64,000 bases of DNA from Amphritea opalescens (GTDB taxonomy: Bacteria > Pseudomonadota > Gammaproteobacteria > Pseudomonadales > Balneatricaceae): assembly GCF_003957515.1 (NCBI RefSeq), contig NZ_RQXW01000014.1, forward strand, positions 28,471 through 92,470, written 5' to 3'. The notes under the pieces are model-generated. The model did not search any database. It was not told the origin of the DNA and saw only the letters and a list, made by a program, of their open reading frames with translations. The position numbers and the translations under genes were made by a program. Shown here piece by piece: positions 23,923-35,347 of this stretch (position 1 is its first letter; each line of letters begins with the position of its first letter).

Positions 23923-23946
23923 TATCCCTGCTATTTGGAGTTGATC

Positions 23947-24063
23947 ATGAAAGTACGTGCATCAGTTAAGAAGATCTGCCGTAACTGCAAGATCGTACGT
24001 CGTAACGGTACTCTGCGGGTTATCTGCAAAGTTGAACCACGACACAAGCAGCGCCAGGGTTAA
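23947..24063 (+). CDS. rpmJ: 50S ribosomal protein L36
   Basis: A 38-residue protein beginning [19 protein letters not shown] and ending KHKQRQG-like (RHKQRQG). Cys at the CxxC pair (CRNC), a further Cys and His give the zinc-ribbon form. Length and position after secY match E. coli. A TTGGAG Shine-Dalgarno precedes the ATG. Confidence 0.96.
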   Translation: MKVRASVKKICRNCKIVRRNGTLRVICKVEPRHKQRQG

Positions 24064-24098
24064 TTAACGCCTGGTCTGGGAGTGGTAGGCGCGAAGGG

Positions 24099-24127
24099 TT
24101 GATTTATTTTTGATCAGCGTGTAGAAT
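24099..24127 (+). promoter_or_regulatory. Promoter of the alpha operon
   Basis: -35 TTGATT (24099-24104) and -10 TAGAAT (24122-24127) with a 17-bp spacer, 36 bp after rpmJ. Transcription would start near 24134, giving a leader of about 73 nt to rpsM. Confidence 0.75.
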
Positions 24128-24160
24128 CTCGCGCCTTCCATTAATAGAAGAATTTGCAGT

Positions 24161-24179
24161 ACCTGTGAAAAGCACAGGT
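24161..24179 (+). promoter_or_regulatory. Leader hairpin before rpsM
   Basis: ACCTGTG (24161-24167) and CACAGGT (24173-24179) form a perfect 7-bp stem, 27 bp before the rpsM start. In E. coli the alpha leader folds into a pseudoknot bound by S4 for feedback control. This hairpin could be one arm of such a fold; the pseudoknot itself I cannot confirm by eye. Confidence 0.5.
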
Positions 24180-24206
24180 GCATGCTAATAAGTTGGAGTA
24201 AATTGA

Positions 24207-24563
24207 ATGGCCCGTATAGCTGGCGTCAATATTCCTGACAATAAGCATGCGGTAATTTCATTGACTTACATCTTCGGAATTGGCCGCACGACAGCGAAGG
24301 ACCTCTGCGTTACTTGTGGAATTCAAGAAACCACAAAGATCGCAGATTTGTCAGAAGATCAACTGAATACGGTACGTGACGCAGTCGCTAAGTTGACAGT
24401 TGAAGGTGATCTTCGCCGTGAAGTATCCATGAACATCAAACGCTTGATGGATCTTGGTTGTTACCGTGGTTTGCGGCATCGCCGTAGTTTGCCTCTTCGT
24501 GGTCAGCGCACTAAGACAAACGCGCGTACCCGTAAAGGGCCACGTAAACCAATCCGTAAGTAA
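24207..24563 (+). CDS. rpsM: 30S ribosomal protein S13
   Basis: S13 is the head protein bridging to the large subunit. It has 118 residues (E. coli 118), with [30 protein letters not shown] and the basic tail [20 protein letters not shown]. It is first in the alpha operon after a promoter and a structured leader. Confidence 0.98.
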   Translation: MARIAGVNIPDNKHAVISLTYIFGIGRTTAKDLCVTCGIQETTKIADLSEDQLNTVRDAVAKLTVEGDLRREVSMNIKRLMDLGCYRGLRHRRSLPLRGQRTKTNARTRKGPRKPIRK

Positions 24564-24587
24564 TGGTAAGCGATAGGAATTTCCAGT

Positions 24588-24977
24588 ATGGCTAAGCCAG
24601 GTAATCGCACACGTAAAAAGGTTAAAAAGCAGGTTGTTGACGGATTCGCTCACATCCATGCTTCATTTAACAACACGATCATTACTATTACTGATCGTCA
24701 GGGCAATACCCTGAGTTGGGCAACCGCAGGCGGCTCCGGCTTCCGTGGTTCTCGTAAGAGTACACCCTTCGCAGCACAGGTTGCTGCGGAACGTGCAGGT
24801 GTAGCTGCTCAAGAGTATGGTCTAAAGAATTTAGACGTTTTTGTTAAGGGCCCAGGCCCAGGCCGTGAATCTGCAGTGCGCGCATTGAACGCATGTGGAT
24901 ACAAGGTTAATAACATCACGGACGTGACACCGATTCCTCACAACGGTTGTCGTCCACCGAAGAAACGTCGCGTTTAA
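24588..24977 (+). CDS. rpsK: 30S ribosomal protein S11
   Basis: S11 is a platform protein that contacts mRNA upstream of the P site. The 129 residues (E. coli 129) show [19 protein letters not shown] and the C-terminal [16 protein letters not shown]. rpsD follows after 18 bp. Confidence 0.98.
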   Translation: MAKPGNRTRKKVKKQVVDGFAHIHASFNNTIITITDRQGNTLSWATAGGSGFRGSRKSTPFAAQVAAERAGVAAQEYGLKNLDVFVKGPGPGRESAVRALNACGYKVNNITDVTPIPHNGCRPPKKRRV

Positions 24978-24995
24978 TCCGGAGACAGTAATAAT

Positions 24996-25616
24996 ATGGC
25001 TCGTTATTTAGGACCAACATGCAAGCTGTCTCGCCGTGAAGGTACCGACCTTTTCCTGAAGAGCGGTGTTCGTGCTCTGGACAGTAAGTGTAAAGCTGAA
25101 AATGTTCCAGGTGTACATGGCGCTCGTCGTGGTCGTTTATCAGATTACGGTTTACAGCTTCGTGAAAAACAGAAAGTTCGTCGTACATACGGCGTACTTG
25201 AAAAGCAATTCCGCAGCTACTACAAGGAAGCTGCTCGTCGCAATGGCGCGACGGGTACTAACCTTCTTCAGTTGCTGGAAGGGCGTCTAGACAATGTCGT
25301 CTATCGTATGGGATTTGGATCTACTCGTGCTGAAGCACGTCAGGTAGTTTCTCATCGTCAGATTACAGTGAATGGACAATCAGTGAACGTTCCATCTTTC
25401 CAGGTACAAGCTGGTGATGTGGTTGCTGTTCGTGAAAAGTCTAAAACTCAATTGCGTATTAAGCACGCTCTTGAACTGGCTTCTCAGCGTACTGCTGTTG
25501 AGTGGGTAGATGTTGATGCTGCGAAGATGGAAGGTACTTTCAAGTCCCTGCCAGAACGTACTGAACTGTCTGCTGACATCAATGAGCAGCTGATTGTCGA
25601 ACTGTACTCTAAGTAA
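24996..25616 (+). CDS. rpsD: 30S ribosomal protein S4
   Basis: S4 starts 30S assembly and is the known feedback repressor of the alpha operon in E. coli. It has 206 residues, the E. coli length. The N-terminal [15 protein letters not shown] and the S4 RNA-binding domain with [20 protein letters not shown] and HRQITVNGQ are complete. The rpsM leader hairpin is the plausible target. Confidence 0.98.
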   Translation: MARYLGPTCKLSRREGTDLFLKSGVRALDSKCKAENVPGVHGARRGRLSDYGLQLREKQKVRRTYGVLEKQFRSYYKEAARRNGATGTNLLQLLEGRLDNVVYRMGFGSTRAEARQVVSHRQITVNGQSVNVPSFQVQAGDVVAVREKSKTQLRIKHALELASQRTAVEWVDVDAAKMEGTFKSLPERTELSADINEQLIVELYSK

Positions 25617-25642
25617 ATATTGACTTCTTAATTGGTGGAACT

Positions 25643-26647
25643 ATGCAGCGTTCAGTAAACGAGTTTCTAAGTCCCCGTCACATTGACGTTCAGGAAATTA
25701 GTGCGACTCGTGCAAAAGTTACTTTGGAACCACTGGAGCGCGGTTTTGGCCATACGCTGGGTAATGCGCTACGCCGTATCCTTCTCTCTTCAATGCCTGG
25801 CTGTGCCATCACTGAAGCTGAGATCGAGGGTGTGCTGCATGAGTACAGCACCATCGAGGGTGTGCAGGAGGACGTAATCGAAATCCTGCTCAACCTTAAA
25901 GGTGTTGCAGTCGCGCTGCACAATGGTGACGAAGCAACCCTGACTCTGTCTAAAAGCGAAGCGGGTCCTGTTACAGCAGCTGATATTCAGTTGAATCAGG
26001 ACGTCGAAATCGCTAATCCAGAGCATGTCATCGCTCATTTGAGCGAAGGTGCAAGCCTTAACATGCAACTGAAGATCGTTCGTGGTCGTGGCTATGTGCC
26101 AGCTGACCTGCGCGTATCGGATGAAGACGAGTCTCGGACCATCGGCCGCCTGCTTCTTGATGCTACTTACAGCCCAGTTCGTCTGGTGTCGTATGTAGTG
26201 GAAAGTGCGCGGGTTGAACAGCGCACTGACTTAGATAAGTTGGTCATTGACATTGAATCCAATGGTACTATCGATCCAGAAGAATGCATCCGTCGTGCTG
26301 CAACTATTCTGCAGCAACAACTTGCTGTATTTGTAGATCTGGAAGGTGGTAAGGATCAGGTTAACGATGAACCGGAAGAACCAGAAATCGATCCGATTCT
26401 GCTTCGCCCGGTTGATGATCTGGAGCTGACTGTACGTTCCGCCAACTGTCTGAAGGCAGAGCAGATCTACTATATCGGTGATCTGATTCAGCGTACCGAA
26501 GTAGAACTGCTTAAGACTCCGAACTTGGGTAAGAAATCGCTGACCGAGATCAAGGACGTTTTGGCGTCTAAAGGTCTGTCGCTGGGTATGCGCCTTGAAA
26601 ATTGGCCACCTGCGAGCATCAGAAACGACGATAAAGTCGCTTCCTGA
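25643..26647 (+). CDS. rpoA: RNA polymerase alpha subunit
   Basis: Alpha dimerises to nucleate RNA polymerase assembly, and its C-terminal domain binds UP elements and activators. The 334 residues (E. coli 329) contain the alpha-NTD ([19 protein letters not shown]) and, after an acidic linker ([10 protein letters not shown]), an alpha-CTD with [19 protein letters not shown], including the DNA-contacting arginine, and [14 protein letters not shown]. It lies between rpsD and rplQ as in most proteobacteria. Confidence 0.98.
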   Translation: MQRSVNEFLSPRHIDVQEISATRAKVTLEPLERGFGHTLGNALRRILLSSMPGCAITEAEIEGVLHEYSTIEGVQEDVIEILLNLKGVAVALHNGDEATLTLSKSEAGPVTAADIQLNQDVEIANPEHVIAHLSEGASLNMQLKIVRGRGYVPADLRVSDEDESRTIGRLLLDATYSPVRLVSYVVESARVEQRTDLDKLVIDIESNGTIDPEECIRRAATILQQQLAVFVDLEGGKDQVNDEPEEPEIDPILLRPVDDLELTVRSANCLKAEQIYYIGDLIQRTEVELLKTPNLGKKSLTEIKDVLASKGLSLGMRLENWPPASIRNDDKVAS

Positions 26648-26687
26648 TCTGCGGTTTTAAACCTAACAGTTTGGCAAGGATAAAAAG

Positions 26688-27080
26688 ATGCGTCATCGTA
26701 AATCAGGTCGTCACTTTAATCGTACAAGTGCGCACCGTAAAGCAATGTTCAAAAACATGGCTGTAAGCCTGTTTGAACATGAGCTCATCAAGACCACGCT
26801 GCCTAAAGCTAAAGAGCTGCGTCGTGTTGCTGAGCCACTGATCACACTGGCAAAAGTAGACTCGGTTGCAAACCGTCGTCTAGCCTTTGCTCGTACCCGC
26901 AGTAAAGAAGCTGTTGGTAAACTATTTAACGAACTTGGCCCTCGCTACGAAGGTCGTCCAGGTGGTTACATTCGTATTTTGAAATGTGGCTTCCGTACGG
27001 GTGACAACGCGCCGATGGCTTACGTTGAACTAGTTGACCGTCCAGCGGATGCTGTAGCGGTAGAAGATTCTGAAGATTAA
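26688..27080 (+). CDS. rplQ: 50S ribosomal protein L17
   Basis: L17 lies by the tunnel exit. The 130 residues (E. coli 127) start [20 protein letters not shown] and contain the [17 protein letters not shown] helix. It is the last gene of the alpha operon; a strong terminator follows 17 bp after the stop and ends the ribosomal block. Confidence 0.98.
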   Translation: MRHRKSGRHFNRTSAHRKAMFKNMAVSLFEHELIKTTLPKAKELRRVAEPLITLAKVDSVANRRLAFARTRSKEAVGKLFNELGPRYEGRPGGYIRILKCGFRTGDNAPMAYVELVDRPADAVAVEDSED

Positions 27081-27097
27081 TCTCTTCGACTCTTAAT

Positions 27098-27125
27098 AAA
27101 ACCCGGCTTATGCCGGGTTTTTTTT
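27098..27125 (+). terminator. Terminator of the alpha operon
   Basis: ACCCGGC (27101-27107) and GCCGGGT (27112-27118) with loop TTAT, preceded by AAA and followed by a run of eight T. Confidence 0.93.
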
Positions 27126-27267
27126 GTCTAAAAATAATGTCAGCACCGTTCGGTCGTTCTTAATGCCTGATGCTATGCGTAGTGTATCGATTAATCAAAG
27201 GGTCGGTATTTTGCTAGAGGGCACTATATACCCGTGATGGCGATTACTTATTCATTTAGTAATGACT

Positions 27268-28161
27268 CTATCTGAGCTCTTCACTCACCTTTGCTCTTAA
27301 CAAATCCCGTAGGAGTAGCACCGCCGGTGTCACTTGTTTTCGGCTAGGGCAAATGAGCCAGAGTCCTGTGGGCTTAGACTGATATTGAGGCAGCAGTTTT
27401 ATCAGTTTGCCGCTTCTTAATTCACGTTTCACATCCAGTTCCGACTTAAAGGCGATCCCTCGGCCAGCACATGCCCAGCGACGTACGATCTCTGCATCAT
27501 CGCATTCACGGTCACCGGTCACTGAAATACGCTGGTGCTCATCTTTTTGGTATAGATCCCAGGTATTGAATGAGCGGTTACCGAGTCGGAATATCAGACA
27601 GTTATGCTTTTTCAAATCTTGAGGTTGTTCTGGTTTGCCCGCCTTTGCGATGTACTCAGGTGATGCAATGATCACGCGATCGACATTGGCTATCTCGAAG
27701 GCAATCATGGAGGAGTCTTCGGGTTCGCCATACCGTAGTGCGACATCAACACGGTCGAGATAAAAATTTGATAGATCATCGCCGATATTGAGTTTGATAG
27801 ATAACTCAGGGTGTTTGAGCATTATTTCATCGATCCAAGGAATCACTAAGTTTCGCCCTAGATCTGATGGCATGGATAAGCGTAATTCTCCAGAAATTTT
27901 ACCTTTAATGGTATGCAGTGAGGCTTTGCCCTCTTCGAGTGAAGTTAGCGCCTGTCGGCAAAACGTTAAAAAATGCTCGCCTTCTGAGGTGAGTCTAAGT
28001 TGCCGAGTGGATCGTATAAACAACTGGGTATCTAATTGCTTTTCTAGCCGTTTAAGGGCGGCACTGGCTGTGGCTGGTGTTAATCCCAGTTGTTCAGCGG
28101 ATGCGGTAATACTGCCGCAGTCGGCGATACGGGTAAATAATTCTAAGTCGGCTGTATTCAT
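27268..28161 (-). CDS. LysR-family transcriptional regulator
   Basis: A DNA-binding regulator of 297 residues. The winged helix-turn-helix is at residues 1-60 (ADLELFTRIADCGSITASA, then TPATASAALKRLE), followed by a LysR substrate-binding domain. The ATG at 28161 fits the family; a TTG two codons upstream is possible. It is transcribed away from the MDR oxidoreductase gene at 28257 with a 95-bp shared region, the classic layout in which a LysR protein controls the divergent gene. The effector is unknown. Related proteins often regulate quinone- or electrophile-responsive oxidoreductases, which is inference here. Confidence 0.88.
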   Translation of the reverse strand: MNTADLELFTRIADCGSITASAEQLGLTPATASAALKRLEKQLDTQLFIRSTRQLRLTSEGEHFLTFCRQALTSLEEGKASLHTIKGKISGELRLSMPSDLGRNLVIPWIDEIMLKHPELSIKLNIGDDLSNFYLDRVDVALRYGEPEDSSMIAFEIANVDRVIIASPEYIAKAGKPEQPQDLKKHNCLIFRLGNRSFNTWDLYQKDEHQRISVTGDRECDDAEIVRRWACAGRGIAFKSELDVKRELRSGKLIKLLPQYQSKPTGLWLICPSRKQVTPAVLLLRDLLRAKVSEELR

Positions 28162-28256
28162 TATCAAAAATATATTGAAACTGATTGAGTGATTATCCTG
28201 TTTTTAGTTTAGGCATATCGGTTCACAATGTCGCTATCAATTTACGGAGGTCGACA

Positions 28257-29285
28257 ATGAAAGCTATTGGTTATTTAGAGTCACAGGCAATTACAGAGCA
28301 GGATTCACTGGTTGATATCGATCTGCCGATGCCTGTTGCTGCGGGTCGTGATCTGCTTGTGAAGGTTAATGCTATTTCTGTTAACCCGGTCGATACTAAA
28401 GTGCGCCAGCGGGCACAGCCTGAAAATGGTGAATACAAAGTGTTGGGTTGGGATGCGGTCGGTGAAGTCGTCGCGGTGGGTGAGCAGGTTGAATTTTATC
28501 AGCCGGGTGATCGTGTCTGGTATGCTGGTGATCTGACTCGCCAAGGTACGAATTCTGAATTCCACCTAGTCGACGAGCGTATTGTTGGCCAAGCACCTAA
28601 GTCGTTGTCTGATGCCGAAGCGGCGGCGATGCCGTTGACGACTATTACTGCGTGGGAGTTACTGTTCGATCGCCTTGGGCTAAAGCAGAAGAGCGCTAAT
28701 GGTGTAGCATCAAAGCCTGAGCAGGTGTTGGTTATCGGCGCAGCCGGTGGTGTGGGCTCGATTATTGTGCAGTTGGCTGCCAAACTAACGGATGCTGTCG
28801 TCATCGGTACGGCGTCACGTGAGGAAAGTCAGCAATGGGTTAAAGAGCGTGGCGCTGATTTTGTTATTGATCACCGTCAGCCGTTGAATGAAGAACTTAA
28901 ACGCATCGGCTTTGATACCGTATCTCATGTGGTTAGCCTCAATGCTACCGACCAGCATTTCGCGGCCATCGTTGAGAGTATTGCTCCTCAGGGTAAGCTC
29001 GCGTTGATTGATGACCCTCAAATACCGTTGGATATCATGCAGTTGAAGATGAAGTCTGTATCACTACATTGGGAGTTTATGTATACCCGTTCAATGTTCA
29101 ACACCGATGATATGGCGAAACAGCGTGATCTGCTGAATGCCGTTGCTGAATTGATTGATGCGGGTGAGATCAAAACCACTCAAGGCACCAACTTTGGCGC
29201 TATCAATGCTACCAACTTAAAGCTGGCGCACGCTGCTGTTGAGAGCGGCAGCACCATCGGCAAGGTGGTACTCGAAGGTTTTTAA
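28257..29285 (+). CDS. MDR-superfamily NAD(P)H-dependent oxidoreductase (quinone reductase-like)
   Basis: A 342-residue medium-chain dehydrogenase/reductase of the kind annotated as zinc-binding alcohol dehydrogenase family or NADPH:quinone oxidoreductase. It has the GroES-like N-terminal domain (SVNPVDTKVR, LGWDAVGEVVAVG) and a nucleotide-binding motif GAAGGVGS at residues 161-168. The cysteine/histidine/glutamate set of catalytic-zinc enzymes is missing, which favours a zinc-free quinone reductase type. I start at the ATG at 28257, behind a perfect GGAGG, rather than at an in-frame start 24 codons upstream. It is divergent from the LysR gene, and a broken ABM monooxygenase gene follows. Confidence 0.85.
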   Translation: MKAIGYLESQAITEQDSLVDIDLPMPVAAGRDLLVKVNAISVNPVDTKVRQRAQPENGEYKVLGWDAVGEVVAVGEQVEFYQPGDRVWYAGDLTRQGTNSEFHLVDERIVGQAPKSLSDAEAAAMPLTTITAWELLFDRLGLKQKSANGVASKPEQVLVIGAAGGVGSIIVQLAAKLTDAVVIGTASREESQQWVKERGADFVIDHRQPLNEELKRIGFDTVSHVVSLNATDQHFAAIVESIAPQGKLALIDDPQIPLDIMQLKMKSVSLHWEFMYTRSMFNTDDMAKQRDLLNAVAELIDAGEIKTTQGTNFGAINATNLKLAHAAVESGSTIGKVVLEGF

Positions 29286-29342
29286 CATTGCGGGACGGAA
29301 TTCGTCCCAATACCTTGCGTTCGGCGCTGAAACTTAGGAACA

Positions 29343-29636
29343 ATGATGACCGCTGAACTGATAGTTGTTGCCCGAATTGAGCTAAAGTCAGCGTAAAGTG
29401 ATCTGTAAAAACTGAATCAATCCAGTTAATTGAATCTACTGGTCAAGAGGCTGGTTGCTTGCAGCCCGATCTGCATCAGGATAATAACAACTGGACTCGG
29501 TTTCTTTTCTATGAACGCTGGGAATTCCGTGATCTTTGGGAAGCGCACATGGATAACGTTAATCTAAAGAGTTATTCAGTGGCGTTGAAGGGCTGTGGAG
29601 AGCTTTATTCTGAATGAAATGGCGCATCTTTGTTGA
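29343..29636 (+). pseudogene. Decayed ABM-type (antibiotic biosynthesis) monooxygenase
   Basis: After an AGGA and ATGATG at 29343 the frame reads MMTAELIVVARIELKSA and then stops. A second frame from about 29412 reads SIQLIESTGQEAGC, then LHQDNNN, RFLFYERW, RDLWEAHMDN and stops at 29613. A third frame supplies the tail LNEMAHL. These pieces match in order the small ABM/YgiN-like quinol monooxygenase family (about 95 residues), so I read at least two frameshifts plus a stop. Intact relatives often accompany quinone reductase genes, which fits the neighbour at 28257. The substituted proline in the LQPDLHQ motif (usually LQYDLHQ) supports decay. Confidence 0.75.
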
Positions 29637-29654
29637 GCTAAGTGAATAAGTTAT

Positions 29655-29688
29655 AAAAAAGGCTGATGTGTTTGCATCAGCCTTTTTT
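29655..29688. terminator. Bidirectional terminator between the ABM pseudogene and uvrA
   Basis: GGCTGATG (29661-29668) and CATCAGCC (29675-29682) are flanked by six A on the left and six T on the right, so the hairpin works on either strand. It separates the rightward MDR unit from leftward uvrA. Confidence 0.9.
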
Positions 29689-29703
29689 GCGTCTAAGCCC
29701 TGG

Positions 29704-32544
<2,841 letters not shown>

Positions 32545-32748
32545 CGTTGTTTCCGTGTCCAATGCAAAAGCTCAAGTATAAAGAGTTATGCCTGCGCCGA
32601 CACCTGATCTGACCACTTTTTATCGCTGCGGGCAGTAATAATTATCCACAGCCGAGTAGAAGAATTATGCTATGCTTCATTTAATGCAGTGACTGCAAAT
32701 TTTATGCAGTAAGAGTGTGCAAACCGTTAAAGAATATTGGAGAGATCA

Positions 32749-33321
32749 ATGGCACGTGGTGTTAACAAAGTCATCTTGATTGGTAACCTGGGCAACGAGC
32801 CTGAAACTAAATATTTACCCAGTGGCAATGCGGTGACCAACATTACGGTGGCGACTTCCGAATCTTGGAAGGATAAGCAAACGGGTCAACAGCAGGAACG
32901 GACGGAATGGCATCGGGTGGTGTTTTTCAACCGATTGGCTGAAATCGCCGGTGAATACCTGCACAAGGGTTCTAAAGTGTATCTTGAAGGCTCATTACGG
33001 ACTCGTAAATGGCAGGATCAGCAGGGCCAAGATCGATACACCACCGAGATTGTGGCAAGCGAAATGCAGATGTTAGATAGTCGTGGTGATGGCGGTAACA
33101 ACGGTTATCAGCAGCCTCAGTCGGGCGGCTATCAACAACCACAGCAGGCGCCACAGCAGAACTATCAGCCACAACAGGCTCCACAACAGAATTATCAGAA
33201 ACCGCCGCAGCCACAACAGCCGCCGCAACAGAATTATCAAAAACCAGCGCCTCAAGCTGCTCCTCAAGCTCCACAGCCAGCGCCAGGATTGGACGATTTT
33301 GACGATGATATCCCGTTCTAG
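32749..33321 (+). CDS. ssb: Single-stranded DNA-binding protein
   Basis: SSB coats single-stranded DNA in replication and repair and recruits partners through its C-terminal tip. The 190 residues have an OB fold at 1-110 with tryptophans at 40, 54 and 88, as in E. coli. A glutamine/proline linker with repeated QQNYQ units spans about 120-175, and the acidic tip is DFDDDIPF. The ATG at 32749 has a TGGAGAG Shine-Dalgarno; an upstream in-frame start would add four residues. Divergent uvrA is the usual neighbour. Confidence 0.97.
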   Translation: MARGVNKVILIGNLGNEPETKYLPSGNAVTNITVATSESWKDKQTGQQQERTEWHRVVFFNRLAEIAGEYLHKGSKVYLEGSLRTRKWQDQQGQDRYTTEIVASEMQMLDSRGDGGNNGYQQPQSGGYQQPQQAPQQNYQPQQAPQQNYQKPPQPQQPPQQNYQKPAPQAAPQAPQPAPGLDDFDDDIPF

Positions 33322-33372
33322 GCCCCGTTTAATGTAAAGTGTAACGTTTTACATAGACTTATTCTCTTAAAG

Positions 33373-33394
33373 CCCCGCTATTGCGGGGTTTTTT
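33373..33394 (+). terminator. Terminator after ssb
   Basis: CCCCGC (33373-33378), loop TATT, GCGGGG (33383-33388), then six T. Confidence 0.92.
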
Positions 33395-33902
33395 GCGTCT
33401 AGACCTTACCGCAATGCTACGGCTTAAAGGATGCTTTTGGTTGAGGGGGTATTAGGGATTTGAACGATAATAAGCGATTCTCATCAACTTCATAAAGTCG
33501 AGAGGCTTTGTTCAGATGGAGGGTTTTACAGTCATTCCTGATCGCTAAATGATCTTTTTTTCGTTTTATCTGGGGTTAAATAATAGCGTTTAAGCGGCTC
33601 AAAGGATGGGCCTTCTTATAAGAGTAAAGCATCAAGGCGAGCGCTTTTATATGAATAAATGCAGGGTGGTCGGGAAGTGAATTGACGCCTATCGGTATCG
33701 ATAGCCCATTCTGTGATGGCTGATTTAATCTACACTCAGCGGAAATCCTCAGCTCATTAAGTGATATATGAGCCGCTTCAAACATTCGAAAAGTTGTTGT
33801 CGATTGCAAACCTTCATGCCTGAGGCTATTTTTACATCAAATAGTCAGTATCTTATACTGCAGGCATTCGATCATATTGAAGTAGGGTGGTCGGATCTCA
33901 CG
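33395..33902. other. Gene-free stretch between ssb and the OhrR-type gene
   Basis: I find no gene that I can support. A 77-codon open frame on the minus strand (33576-33809) has no Shine-Dalgarno and resembles nothing I know. The composition is AT-rich and the stretch marks the entry into the accessory region. Confidence 0.6.
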
Positions 33903-34355
33903 CTAGTGGGAGTTAGCGACTAGGCCATCATGCAATTTGTCGCATAAACCCTTTAGAGCCATCCCTTCTTCTGGTGAGATGGTGATTTTAGCGCCCATTA
34001 CTTTAGGTATTTTCAACGCTTGTTGCTTTAAAGCCCTGCCTGCTTCAGTCAGACGTACAATGCATGCACGTTCGTCCTGTGTGCACCGTTCACGTAACAC
34101 CAAACCCTTTGCTTCCATTCGCTTTAGCAGGGGAGTGGTTGTACCTGAGTCCATGTGTAGTTTTTCACCTAATGTTTTTACATTCAGCGCGTCTCCGTTC
34201 CAGAGCACTAGCATGGCTAGATACTGCGGGTAGGTCAGGTCCAGTTCATCCAGTACGGGCCGGTAGGAACGCACCATCGCATTGGCTGCGCTGTACAGGG
34301 AAAAGCACGGTAGGTTTTCTGGTTTAAGTACGGTTTCTTCAATCTTGTCTGTCAT
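33903..34355 (-). CDS. ohrR: OhrR-type MarR-family peroxide-sensing regulator
   Basis: A 150-residue MarR-family repressor. It has Cys17 in ENLPCFSLYSA plus Tyr31 and Tyr42, which match Cys15, Tyr29 and Tyr40 of Bacillus subtilis OhrR with a constant offset. It also matches in TYPQYLAMLVLW, LDSGT-like LHMDSGTTTPLLKRME and DERACIVRLTEAG. A further Cys138 near the C terminus could act as resolving cysteine, as in two-cysteine OhrR proteins (inference). I start at the ATG at 34355, behind AGGA, and drop twelve upstream codons. No ohr peroxidase gene is adjacent. Instead the divergent region leads to a dead peptide gene at 34521, and a decayed second copy of this gene lies at 34764-35185. Confidence 0.85.
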   Translation of the reverse strand: MTDKIEETVLKPENLPCFSLYSAANAMVRSYRPVLDELDLTYPQYLAMLVLWNGDALNVKTLGEKLHMDSGTTTPLLKRMEAKGLVLRERCTQDERACIVRLTEAGRALKQQALKIPKVMGAKITISPEEGMALKGLCDKLHDGLVANSH

Positions 34356-34387
34356 TAGTGTATTCCTATTTTTTTTATATATTGCCT

Positions 34388-34443
34388 GCAATTAACGTGT
34401 ATAAGAGCTTATTCCAGAATAGGATTGCTTGCAAGTTAATTGC
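34388..34443. promoter_or_regulatory. Inverted repeats upstream of ohrR
   Basis: GCAATTAAC (34388-34396) and GTTAATTGC (34435-34443) are perfect inverted arms 38 bases apart, and a CTTGCAAG palindrome overlaps the second arm. They lie in the divergent region and are candidate autoregulatory OhrR operators. Confidence 0.45.
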
Positions 34444-34520
34444 GCACAAGTTTGTTGCGCTCAACCAATCTCTCGATACTAGCATGAATAAAAGATCGAA
34501 CCAATATTGAGGAGTACATT

Positions 34521-34589
34521 ATGTAGCCACTTATCACACTAGCCGCATTAGCCTGGGTGCTGGCTGCTGTTCCAATGACTAGTTTTTAA
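34521..34589 (+). pseudogene. Dead small-secreted-peptide gene (signal-peptide remnant)
   Basis: The upstream sequence AATATTGAGGA and the ATG match the start of the array 1 genes. The frame then reads ATG TAG CCA CTT ATC ACA CTA GCC GCA, aligning with the signal peptide of the live genes (Met, Lys, Ala, Leu, Ile, Thr, Thr, Ile, Ala) but with a stop as codon 2 and further changes. It ends in TAA at 34587 soon after the position of the cleavage site. It is the vestige of a peptide gene divergent from the intact ohrR. Confidence 0.7.
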
Positions 34590-34763
34590 AAGGATTTGAC
34601 GGTACCGATATATAGGATAGATCTCAGAATTACTCTATCGTCGTAGGCGGTGGAGCCTGCTAACTTATCTAGGTAACCGCCACCGCTCAGCACTTTTTGT
34701 GGAGAGTAACAAATAAGGCAGTCGTTACTTGCTAAGGACATTTAAGGGAATCCGATTTTACGC
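34590..34763. other. Spacer between the two ohrR/peptide units
   Basis: No gene seen. A GCGGTGG / CCACCGC pair with a long loop (about 34648-34690) is the only structure that I noticed, and it is weak. Confidence 0.5.
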
Positions 34764-35185
34764 TAATCACGAGCGAAAGGTTGTCAGCGGACTTGTCGTA
34801 TAAATCCTTTAAGGTTTTTTCTTGTCAGATAGGTATTACCGCTCATTGTTTCGCTGCTTTAAATGTTGACTGTATTAAGACCTAGCCTAGTTGAGGGTAG
34901 TGAAAAATACAGGTTTATGATGCTACGTCGTTCCCATAATACTCGGCCCTTTGCTGCCATTTGTTTGAGTAAGGGGTGTTGTACCTGAGTTTATGTATCG
35001 TTTCTCACCTAATATTTTCACATTTCACCTTTTTATATTACAGCGTACTCGCAGAGCGAGGAGCTACCAGTAGTCAGGCTCTAGCTATTCAATACTGGCC
35101 GATAGGTGCATCTCATGGTGCTTTCATGGCGTTAGACACTAAAGCCATTGAGCGGTAGCAAGCACCCATGCTTTATTTTTGTCAT
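34764..35185 (-). pseudogene. Decayed second copy of the ohrR-type gene
   Basis: This stretch aligns base by base with the intact regulator at 33903-34355, for example in ACTTGTCGTATAAATCCTTT (intact ATTTGTCGCATAAACCCTTT), in GTTGTACCTGAGT, and in the start-codon context GTCATTAG and TATTCCTA around 35183-35185. Many indels and stops remove any long frame. The upstream region with GCAATTAAC is also conserved. It lies divergent from the live peptide array 1, mirroring the intact ohrR and its dead peptide. Confidence 0.75.
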
Positions 35186-35225
35186 TAGTTTATTCCTAAT
35201 TTTTATATATATTGTTCGCAATTAA

Positions 35226-35289
35226 CTTGCATGCAAGATTAATCTGGAATAAGATCGCTCTCAAGTTGGTTGCACACAAGTTACTTGTG
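35226..35289. promoter_or_regulatory. Palindromes in the leader of peptide array 1
   Basis: CTTGCATGCAAG (35226-35237) is a perfect 12-bp palindrome, and CACAAG TTA CTTGTG (35275-35289) a second inverted repeat, between the ohrR pseudogene and the first peptide gene. By position they are candidate OhrR-type operators or promoter elements. I could not fix a convincing -35/-10 pair. Confidence 0.4.
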
Positions 35290-35347
35290 CTCAACTAATA
35301 ACCAGATACGCTCATGAATACATGATGACAATATTGAGGAACATATT

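Noticed and set aside
32682..32715. LexA-like palindrome between uvrA and ssb
   Set aside because: CTGCAAATTTTATGCAG has eleven rather than ten bases between CTG and CAG and lacks the TATA-rich core, so it is not called as an SOS box.
33576..33809. Minus-strand 77-codon frame between ssb and ohrR
   Set aside because: No start signal, no family resemblance and low-complexity AT-rich context.
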